A stretch of DNA of 8,649 nucleotides, taken from contig JAGHAW010000266.1 in NCBI GenBank assembly GCA_021161305.1, positions 1 through 8,649 of the forward strand. The letters run 5' to 3'. The position numbers and the translations under genes are program-made. Of this stretch, positions 1-5,464 are shown piece after piece. How positions within the stretch are numbered: position 1 is the stretch's first letter; every line of letters begins with the position of its first letter. The notes below the pieces were generated by a model that was given only the letters and a program-made list of their open reading frames with translations, was not told the DNA's origin and did no database searches. The DNA is from Sulfurimonas sp. GTDB lineage: Bacteria > Campylobacterota > Campylobacteria > Campylobacterales > Sulfurimonadaceae.

Positions 1-1
1 A

Positions 2-30
2 ATTATACTTGAATAAACTTAGTTGAAACA
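2..30 (-). promoter_or_regulatory. Possible promoter for a gene beyond the left edge
   Basis: On the minus strand, just past the pgpA stop, a perfect TATAAT lies at 2-7 (attata on the given strand). A TTGTTT lies 18 bp upstream of it at 25-30 and could serve as a weak -35. This would drive a minus-strand gene left of the window. In C. jejuni I recall the next gene after pgpA being rpsT, so a ribosomal-protein promoter would fit, but the target is not visible. AT-rich DNA yields such matches by chance. Confidence 0.3.
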
Positions 31-36
31 AAAATG

Positions 37-534
37 TTAGACTAATATTACAATAGCTTGCCAAATAAGTGAACTGACAATGCCGGCTGCAAATCCGGCG
101 ATAATATCATCACCCATAACACCAATTCCACCCTTTGTTTCTCTGTCGATTCTACCTATGATAGATGGTTTAGCGATGTCAAAATATCTAAATAGTGCAA
201 AAGAGAGGATAGACTGAACTAAAAAACCATTTTCCCATATGCTAACTTCATTTATACTAACACTAATAGCAGGAGCAACACTTAGTGCAAACCACATACC
301 AGCTAATTCATCTATAACGATTCGTTTATCATCATGTATGCCAGAGTGTTCTTCATATTTGTTTATAGATTTAACTGCAATAATGGTAATGAGTAGTGTT
401 GCTAAGAAGAGAGTTTGGGCATTAAAGTAGATAAGAACCAACATGCCAAGTGGCAGTGAAACCAAAGTTCCAACTGTTCCGGGTGCTTTTGGGGCAAGAC
501 CACTATAGCCTAAAGTTATAAAAAACCAGTTCAT
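37..534 (-). CDS. pgpA: Phosphatidylglycerophosphatase A (PgpA)
   Basis: This 165-residue membrane protein should dephosphorylate phosphatidylglycerol phosphate to phosphatidylglycerol at the inner membrane. The family motifs are present in order: APKAPGTVGTL at 14-24, DDKRIVIDELAGM at 68-80, FRYFDIAKP at 115-123, and GGIGVMGDDIIAGFAA at 135-150. The conserved acidic residues (D69, D75, E76, D119, D142, D143) are the expected metal and phosphate-site region. Hydrophobic stretches near 25-55, 79-95, 103-117 and 143-165 fit several membrane segments. Length is normal for the family. The ATG start has AAGGA 5 nt upstream (540-544). It is the last gene of the ispDF-regulator-sulfurylase-like unit but is separated from its neighbour by 102 bp holding a G9 tract and hairpins, so it may have its own control. 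Family assignment is firm. Confidence 0.95.
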   Translation of the reverse strand: MNWFFITLGYSGLAPKAPGTVGTLVSLPLGMLVLIYFNAQTLFLATLLITIIAVKSINKYEEHSGIHDDKRIVIDELAGMWFALSVAPAISVSINEVSIWENGFLVQSILSFALFRYFDIAKPSIIGRIDRETKGGIGVMGDDIIAGFAAGIVSSLIWQAIVILV

Positions 535-554
535 ATATATCCTTTTTTTTCTCT

Positions 555-567
555 GGCACTAAATGCC
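555..567. repeat. Small hairpin GGCA-ctaaa-TGCC upstream of pgpA
   Basis: A 4-bp GC-rich stem (555-558 with 564-567) closes a 5-nt loop. On the minus (coding) strand it is followed by AGAG and eight As, not Us, so it is a poor terminator for the sulfurylase-like gene. On the plus strand T8 (543-550) precedes it. It would sit in the pgpA leader, about 20 nt before the start codon. Confidence 0.5.
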
Positions 568-571
568 GATA

Positions 572-580
572 CCCCCCCCC
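572..580. repeat. Homopolymeric C9/G9 tract upstream of pgpA
   Basis: Nine consecutive Cs on the plus strand read as G9 on the strand of pgpA, 38-46 nt before its start codon. It is the only long G/C homopolymer in an otherwise AT-rich window. In Campylobacterota, G/C tracts of about 8 or more are classic slipped-strand phase-variation sites, usually inside surface-structure genes but sometimes in promoters or leaders. Here it is intergenic, so length changes could alter promoter spacing or leader folding, not a reading frame. Function is inferred; the tract itself is directly visible. Confidence 0.85.
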
Positions 581-592
581 GTGGCTCTCGTG

Positions 593-617
593 TTCTATGC
601 CATTTCAAAGCATAGAA
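593..617. repeat. Inverted repeat TTCTATGC-N9-GCATAGAA
   Basis: Perfect 8-bp arms (593-600 and 610-617) enclose a 9-nt loop, extendable by a G-U and a T-A pair to 591-619. It begins about 20 nt after the sulfurylase-like stop codon on the minus strand. The hairpin is not followed by a U-run, so it is more likely an RNA processing or stability structure, or part of a larger intergenic element with the G9 tract, than a classic terminator. Confidence 0.6.
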
Positions 618-636
618 TAAAAGCCTAAGTGGGGTG

Positions 637-1836
637 CTAAGTTAGTGATGTAGTTTGGTAGAGTTTCATTAACTCTAAGTAAAAATCACGCTCTGTGTGT
701 TCTTCTAAAAGCCCTTTTACAGGTAGAAGGTCGTAGTAAAGTTTTTCCAAGTTCTCAAATCTATTTGGCAGTAATTTAGAGAGTAAAAATGCTGACAACT
801 CTTTTCTTATTAGTACAGCGGGAGGTAAAATACCAGCTTCTAAAAGTCCTAAAATTGATTCTGCATGATAAGAGATTTGATGATGTTGACCGTGAGGACA
901 GGTGTTTTTGCTTACTAGTGTTTTGCACTCTTCACAGTAAACATACTCACTTTCTAGTTTTATCTCTATGTCGATGCCAACAACTCTATCTATGATAGAT
1001 TTATCTCTGTTTGCATCAGAAAACATACCAAGACCAGTGTGATCTCTGCTAATAGTCAGTCTATCACAACCATAATTTTTCGCAACAATTGCATCAACTA
1101 TAAGTTCATTATATCCAGCAAATACATAACTGTTTTCAAGCGGAACTATAACTACTCTATTTTTTGGTAAAAAATTATTTATAAAATATTCTAAAGTATC
1201 TTCTCTAATCTCATAGCTTAGATTTTTGCTGTTATATGGTTTTAGTAAAAATATAACCAGCAGGTCAGTTGTGTCCAATGCTTGTCTAATAAGTCGTTCA
1301 TTTGCACGATGTAAAGGGTTTGCAGCCATGATTAAAGCAGTAGTGTGTTTTGCATTTATCACTCTTTTTGCATCGTTAATTATCTCTTTGTTTTTTAGAT
1401 TCTGATTGTGTGAAGTGGTTAAAAGTTTATACTCTCCACTTACAGCCCAAGAACCGAGTCTTTTTATAGTTGTTTTAACTTCAGGGTGTGTTAAATCATC
1501 TGTACCATAGATATGTTTTGTTCTAATGCTTGGGTCAGTTTTAAAAGTTTCATCAACAATCAGAGTTGCAAACTCTTCTCCCTCACAAAGTATAGTAATC
1601 TCTTCTCCTATTTGTAAGGATTCAATTACTTTCTCATTTTTTGCACCAGATGGAGCTAAAATAAAAGGTAGAGGAAATGTTTTACCATCAATTAGACCAC
1701 TTTTTAAAACAGATTGTTTCTCTTTTTTAGACATTAAGCCAGTTAGTGGTTCTAGTAAACCACACTTAACTAACTCTAATGCTGATGCTGCTTCTTTATC
1801 TATATAAAGAGTTTTATTTTTTCTTGATGATGTCAT
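637..1836 (-). CDS. ATP-sulfurylase (Sat)-family protein with degraded active site
   Basis: A 399-residue protein has the full layout of the bacterial/archaeal sulfate adenylyltransferase family: an N-terminal PUA-like part (LTGLMS at 31-36, FPLPFILA at 54-61), an HxxH-type nucleotidyltransferase core, and a C-terminal zinc ribbon (C301, C304, C313, H315). Sat makes APS from ATP and sulfate. Key motifs are altered: QTRNPxHRAH reads MAANPLHRAN (170-179), so Q, R and the second His are lost; MRYAGP reads YVFAGY (237-242); GRDHAG reads SRDHTG (263-268); and the downstream SGTxxR is YHAESI (323-328). Annotation pipelines would call it sat (Cj1609-like), but ATP sulfurylase activity is doubtful. 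It may act on another substrate or be structural. It has an ATG start with a weak GGGA-type ribosome site, and its first 23 bp overlap the upstream regulator gene, implying coupled translation. Confidence 0.85.
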   Translation of the reverse strand: MTSSRKNKTLYIDKEAASALELVKCGLLEPLTGLMSKKEKQSVLKSGLIDGKTFPLPFILAPSGAKNEKVIESLQIGEEITILCEGEEFATLIVDETFKTDPSIRTKHIYGTDDLTHPEVKTTIKRLGSWAVSGEYKLLTTSHNQNLKNKEIINDAKRVINAKHTTALIMAANPLHRANERLIRQALDTTDLLVIFLLKPYNSKNLSYEIREDTLEYFINNFLPKNRVVIVPLENSYVFAGYNELIVDAIVAKNYGCDRLTISRDHTGLGMFSDANRDKSIIDRVVGIDIEIKLESEYVYCEECKTLVSKNTCPHGQHHQISYHAESILGLLEAGILPPAVLIRKELSAFLLSKLLPNRFENLEKLYYDLLPVKGLLEEHTERDFYLELMKLYQTTSLT

Positions 1837-2701
1837 ATTTTTTTCGTTTTTCCCATAAGCTTTTGCGAGAGATTCCTAGTTTTTTAGATAACTCTGTATC
1901 TGGAAACTTTGATTGATAATTTAAAACTATAAATTTAACATAATCCTCGATAGATAAAATATCCCCTTTATCAAAGATATTGTTATCACTCTTAATCTCT
2001 AAAACTTCATGTTCCACATCTTCAATCTTTTCAGTACTTGCTATAATGGCTTGCTTACCAGCTATAAGTTCACAAAATGATTTTTTTTCAGTTTTTTTAA
2101 GAAGATGATAGTCAATTATATAAATTATGCAGTTTTGTGGAAGAGAGTTTATTTCGTTAATAGCCTTTGAATCGCTAAGTGTTATAAAATGTATAGGTAG
2201 ATTTTTTTCATATGCATGTTTAAATGCGAAAGCATCTGCATATTTTTGAAAACTTGATGAGATGTATATAGGCAGTTCTATACTGTTGTGATTGTGTTCA
2301 TGTGTAACTGATGAAAAAGAGTGATTTAAATATCTTTCATACGCTTCATTTCTCTTTTTTAACTTTTCATAATCTTGATAGTGATTTATCTTCCTTATAA
2401 GTTCTTCAATCATAAACGGCTTAAGTATATAGTCTTTTGCCCCTGCTGAAAGTGGTTTAGAAACAGTATCATTGCTGATATAAGAAACCATTAAAATAAC
2501 AATTGACTTTTTAAAAGTTTCAATTACAGGGTTGAAATCTTGTCCATTGATATTTGTAGAGAGTAGAACTACATCGTAATTGTTACTTTTTATAGCATCT
2601 TTTGTAGATGTGCATAACTCACAACTATGTCCAAGTTCACCTAGTTTTGTCGCAATACTTTGTGCGAGATAAACTTCATTTTCTATTATAAGTATTTTCA
2701 A
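1814..2701 (-). CDS. Atypical orphan response regulator, HP1021/Cj1608 (CemR) type
   Basis: A 295-residue DNA-binding regulator. Residues 1-115 form a receiver-like domain (MKILIIENE start, ILKPF near 92-96 with K94). The phospho-acceptor Asp is replaced by Ser (VVLLSTNING, S48) and the acidic pair is E7-N8, so classical phosphorylation is unlikely. A middle region (about 140-240) resembles a worn NtrC-type ATPase core without a Walker A. A Fis-like helix-turn-helix lies at about 255-290 (LSKKLGISRKSLW). Cysteines are C27, C30, C191 and C210. The position directly after ispDF, the domain order and the missing Asp match HP1021/Cj1608, known from H. pylori and C. jejuni as redox- and energy-metabolism regulators. 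No histidine kinase is adjacent. The start is TTG at 2701, overlapping the ispDF stop (TTGA) with GGAAAG upstream; an in-frame TTG at 2713 lacks a ribosome site. Confidence 0.85.
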   Translation of the reverse strand: MKILIIENEVYLAQSIATKLGELGHSCELCTSTKDAIKSNNYDVVLLSTNINGQDFNPVIETFKKSIVILMVSYISNDTVSKPLSAGAKDYILKPFMIEELIRKINHYQDYEKLKKRNEAYERYLNHSFSSVTHEHNHNSIELPIYISSSFQKYADAFAFKHAYEKNLPIHFITLSDSKAINEINSLPQNCIIYIIDYHLLKKTEKKSFCELIAGKQAIIASTEKIEDVEHEVLEIKSDNNIFDKGDILSIEDYVKFIVLNYQSKFPDTELSKKLGISRKSLWEKRKKYDIIKKK

Positions 2702-3819
2702 ATTTCTTTCCAATCAAAATATTTTAAATTTGCATTCGCAATCACGCCAACACCTTCTGCTCGACCTATAAAGCCTAGCTTTTCTGTTGTAGTAGCTTTT
2801 ACATTTACTCTAGAGCTGTCAATGTTAAGTATTTGAGCAATTTTTTTTCTCATCGGTAGCTTATACTTTCCAACTCTCGGTTTTTGTGCAGCTATTGTAA
2901 TATCTACATTTATAATTACAAAACCGAAGTTGTTGATTTTAGTAACAACTCTTTTAAGTAACTCTTTAGAATCTATCCCTTTGTATAAGTCATCACTGTC
3001 TGGAAACATCATACCGATATCACCCATGCCTGCCGCACCCAAAAGAGCATCTATCAGAGCATGAATAGCAACATCTCCATCACTATGAGCTTTAAAACCA
3101 AACTCTGAGTCTATTTTTACGCCACCAAGATACATATCACCTTTATCATCAAAGGCATGTACATCAAAACCTGTACCACTTAATGTATCACTAGATGGTG
3201 CTTTGAGGCATGGAAGTTGGTTTAGGTCTTGGATATAAGTTATCTTATGTGCATCATCCTCACCTAAAATAAACTCACGACTGCCACCATTTGAAACAAT
3301 GGCACTACTCTCATCTGTAAACTCTTCATCACTCTTTAGAGAATTTTTTAAGATAACCGTACGAGAAAGTTGTGGAGTCTGAACTCTTTTTACTTTCTCT
3401 CTATCTATAGTAGAATTTTCATAGACGATAGTATCTGTTACTTTTAGATACGGAACTACACAGTCAGCTTCGCTTTTATGAGATATGATAGTTCTCAAAA
3501 AATCTTCACTTATGCATGATCTTGCAATATCACTAACAAGAACAAACTCGCTGTTTACTTCATTTAGAGCATTTTTAAGTGATTCTTGTCTCGAAGAACC
3601 ACCATGTATAAATGTGTAATCTGAGTAATTTTTCATAAACTCTATATCATCACTCGATGAAGTAATGATGATTTTAGTGAAAAACTCAGTTTTTTGAAGT
3701 CTATCTGCTACAAATTGCCACAATGGCTTATGATCTATTCTTAGCCATTGCTTCTTTACATTCAACTCAAACCTGCTAGAACTACCAGCAGCAAGTAAAA
3801 TAAGTGTCAAATCGGACAA
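2698..3819 (-). CDS. ispDF: Bifunctional IspD/IspF enzyme of the MEP isoprenoid pathway
   Basis: A 373-residue cytosolic fusion. The N-terminal half (about 1-205) is 2-C-methyl-D-erythritol 4-phosphate cytidylyltransferase, with the nucleotide loop LLAAGSSSR (8-16), K23 in KKQW, VSDIAR (95-100), VTDTIV (127-132) and VQTPQ (146-150). The C-terminal half (about 213-370) is 2-C-methyl-D-erythritol 2,4-cyclodiphosphate synthase, with the zinc ligands in GFDVHAF (D219, H221) and AHSDGDVAIH (H253 region), then FPDSD (272-276) and TTTEKLGF-GRAEGV (343-357). The IspD-IspF fusion is typical of Campylobacterota and alphaproteobacteria. The start is TTG, supported by AGGAG (3825-3829) 5 nt upstream and by the motif beginning at residue 5. 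It heads the minus-strand unit and ends inside the start of the regulator gene. Confidence 0.95.
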   Translation of the reverse strand: MSDLTLILLAAGSSSRFELNVKKQWLRIDHKPLWQFVADRLQKTEFFTKIIITSSSDDIEFMKNYSDYTFIHGGSSRQESLKNALNEVNSEFVLVSDIARSCISEDFLRTIISHKSEADCVVPYLKVTDTIVYENSTIDREKVKRVQTPQLSRTVILKNSLKSDEEFTDESSAIVSNGGSREFILGEDDAHKITYIQDLNQLPCLKAPSSDTLSGTGFDVHAFDDKGDMYLGGVKIDSEFGFKAHSDGDVAIHALIDALLGAAGMGDIGMMFPDSDDLYKGIDSKELLKRVVTKINNFGFVIINVDITIAAQKPRVGKYKLPMRKKIAQILNIDSSRVNVKATTTEKLGFIGRAEGVGVIANANLKYFDWKEI

Positions 3820-3830
3820 AAAAACTCCTG
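3817..3830 (-). promoter_or_regulatory. Ribosome binding site fixing the TTG start of ispDF
   Basis: On the minus strand CAGGAG (3825-3830) is followed by five Ts and then TTG (3817-3819). This is the best Shine-Dalgarno match upstream of the conserved IspD N-terminus, where no ATG is available, so it decides the non-ATG start. Confidence 0.75.
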
Positions 3831-3851
3831 TTTGGTTTAAAGTGTTACGAA

Positions 3852-3857
3852 ATTATA
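3852..3857 (-). promoter_or_regulatory. Predicted -10 box for the ispDF operon
   Basis: Minus-strand TGTGTATAAT places a consensus TATAAT at 3852-3857, 33 bp before the TTG start, with transcription expected to begin near 3845. No good -35 hexamer is present; the upstream DNA is an A-rich tract (T8 on the plus strand at 3870-3877), as in many Campylobacterota sigma-70 promoters. A TGTTAC motif (plus strand 3843-3848) sits at the predicted start site. Confidence 0.5.
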
Positions 3858-3973
3858 CACATCCAAAGCTTTTTTTTCTCTTTTATAGTGTAAAAATAGG
3901 GTGTTTTCTTTCAATTTTTACCTAAAATCTACAATCAATCTGTTTACTTTATATTAGATTAACTTTATTTGAT

Positions 3974-3979
3974 TATATT
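3974..3979 (+). promoter_or_regulatory. Candidate -10 box for thiC
   Basis: TATATT at 3974-3979 would start transcription near 3986, leaving a leader of about 26 nt with GAGAG (4002-4006) 5 nt before the ATG. A second TATATT lies at 3950-3955. The TATATA at 3993-3998 is too close to the start codon to be the promoter. The DNA is so AT-rich that the choice is weak. The whole 3820-4011 interval is a divergent promoter region; no riboswitch or RNA gene was recognised in it. Confidence 0.35.
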
Positions 3980-4011
3980 TTCATTACATATTATATATAA
4001 AGAGAGAAATT

Positions 4012-5388
4012 ATGAGATCTGCATGGGTAAAAGAGAGAGAAGGGCATCCAGTTAGAACACAGATGTTTTATGCCAAAGAAGGCATTATCACTGAGGAGAT
4101 GGAGTATGTTGCAAAAGTAGAAAACCTGTCTCCTGAGCTTGTTCGTTCAGAGATAGCTCGTGGTAGATTGATAATACCTGCAAATGTAAATCATACTTCA
4201 TTAGAGCCAATGGCTATCGGTATTGCTTCTACATGTAAAATTAATGCGAATATCGGTTCATCTGCAATCGCTTCTGATGTTCAGGGTGAAGTTGAGAAGA
4301 TGCAAGTTTCTCAACACTACAAAGCCGATACAGCTATGGATTTATCTACTGGCGGTGATTTAGATGAGATTAGAAAGGCTGTAATTGGAGCATCTAAGAT
4401 TCCTATTGGTACAGTTCCTATTTATCAGATTCTCCATGATGTTGGAAATAAGATTGAAGATTTAACTATTGAAGTTATGTTGGATGTTTTAGAGCGTCAA
4501 GCACAACAGGGTGTCTCTTATTTTACGATTCACGCAGGTTTTTTACTTGAGACTATGCCTAAAATTGCAAAAAGAAAAATGGGTATCGTTTCTCGTGGTG
4601 GTTCATTGATGGCTGCTTGGATGATGCACTATCATAGAGAAAATCCATTCTATACAGCTTATGATGAGATTCTAGATATCTGTGCCAAATATGATGTTGC
4701 ACTCTCTCTTGGAGATTCACTTCGCCCTGGTTGTTTAGCCGATGCTTCTGATGATGCACAGCTAGGAGAGCTTAAAGTTTTAGGTGATTTAACTTTAAGA
4801 GCTTGGGAGAAAAATGTTCAAGTAATGATAGAGGGACCGGGGCATGTGCCACTTAATCAAGTTGAGCGAAATATGAAACTCCAAAGAGAACTTTGTCATG
4901 AAGCACCTTTTTATATTCTTGGGCCATTAGTTACTGATATAGCGGCTGGATATGACCATATCTCTTCTGCTATCGGTGCTGCTGTTGGTGGATGGCATGG
5001 TGCTTCAATGCTTTGTTATGTTACACCAAAAGAGCATTTAGGTCTGCCAAATGCTGATGATGTTCGTGAGGGTATTATAGCTTATAAAATTGCTGCTCAT
5101 GCTGCTGATATTGCTCGTGGTCGCAAAGGTGCAAGAGATATTGATGATGAGATGAGTGATGCTCGTTACAGTTTTAACTGGGAGAGACAGTTTGAACTTG
5201 CACTTGATGGCGAAAGAGCAAGAGAGTATCACGATGAAACTCTTCCTCAAGAGATTTTTAAAGAGGCAGAATTTTGTTCAATGTGTGGACCTAAATTTTG
5301 TTCTTATAAGATAACTCAAGATATTATGGACAACCCTGAAGCTATCGCAAAGATAGCCAAAGAAGCTAAGTTGGCAGAAGCTCACTAG
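4012..5388 (+). CDS. thiC: Phosphomethylpyrimidine synthase ThiC
   Basis: This radical-SAM-type enzyme converts 5-aminoimidazole ribotide to HMP phosphate, the pyrimidine part of thiamine, in the cytosol. The 458-residue protein is the short form without the extra N-terminal domain of the enterobacterial enzyme. Signatures are IIPANVNHTSLEP (54-66), DLSTGG (110-115), SRGGS (194-198), LSLGDSLRPG (231-240), EGPGHVPLNQ (274-283), GYDHISSAIG (313-322) and, near the end, the [4Fe-4S] ligands of CSMCGPKFC (C422, C425, C430; the ThiC-type CX2CX4C). All are intact, so it should be active. The ATG start has GAGAG 5 nt upstream. It is divergent from ispDF and followed by mrp 76 bp downstream in the same direction. 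No TPP riboswitch motif is visible in the leader. Confidence 0.97.
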   Translation: MRSAWVKEREGHPVRTQMFYAKEGIITEEMEYVAKVENLSPELVRSEIARGRLIIPANVNHTSLEPMAIGIASTCKINANIGSSAIASDVQGEVEKMQVSQHYKADTAMDLSTGGDLDEIRKAVIGASKIPIGTVPIYQILHDVGNKIEDLTIEVMLDVLERQAQQGVSYFTIHAGFLLETMPKIAKRKMGIVSRGGSLMAAWMMHYHRENPFYTAYDEILDICAKYDVALSLGDSLRPGCLADASDDAQLGELKVLGDLTLRAWEKNVQVMIEGPGHVPLNQVERNMKLQRELCHEAPFYILGPLVTDIAAGYDHISSAIGAAVGGWHGASMLCYVTPKEHLGLPNADDVREGIIAYKIAAHAADIARGRKGARDIDDEMSDARYSFNWERQFELALDGERAREYHDETLPQEIFKEAEFCSMCGPKFCSYKITQDIMDNPEAIAKIAKEAKLAEAH

Positions 5389-5396
5389 AAATTGAC

Positions 5397-5427
5397 TCTA
5401 AATAAGACAATATTTGTCTTATTTAGA
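5397..5427. repeat. Perfect 31-bp palindrome between thiC and mrp
   Basis: Arms of 14 bp (5397-5410 and 5414-5427, core CTAAATAAGACAA / TTGTCTTATTTAG) flank a 3-nt TAT centre, beginning 8 nt after the thiC stop. The arms match perfectly. No U-run follows, so it is not a textbook intrinsic terminator. As RNA it would form a long AT-rich hairpin that could shield the thiC 3' end or attenuate read-through into mrp; as DNA it could be an operator for a dimeric regulator controlling mrp. Confidence 0.75.
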
Positions 5428-5464
5428 TACCATACGAAATAAATAAATTTTAAAGGAAAAATGA

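Noticed and set aside
239..430. Plus-strand open frame inside pgpA
   Set aside because: Antisense shadow of the conserved pgpA frame; no ribosome site or recognisable protein motif.
789..1807. Plus-strand open frames at 789-995 and 1526-1807 inside the Sat-like gene
   Set aside because: Antisense to a full-length family protein, with no motif of their own.
3870..3877. T8 run as an intrinsic terminator
   Set aside because: No GC-rich hairpin precedes it on the plus strand; it is better explained as the A-rich upstream part of the ispDF promoter.
3820..4011. TPP riboswitch upstream of thiC
   Set aside because: Neither conserved core of the TPP aptamer was found and the predicted leader is too short.
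4559..5250. Minus-strand open frames at 4559-4759 and 5038-5250 inside thiC
   Set aside because: Antisense to strongly conserved thiC; their composition is what the reverse frame of thiC would give.
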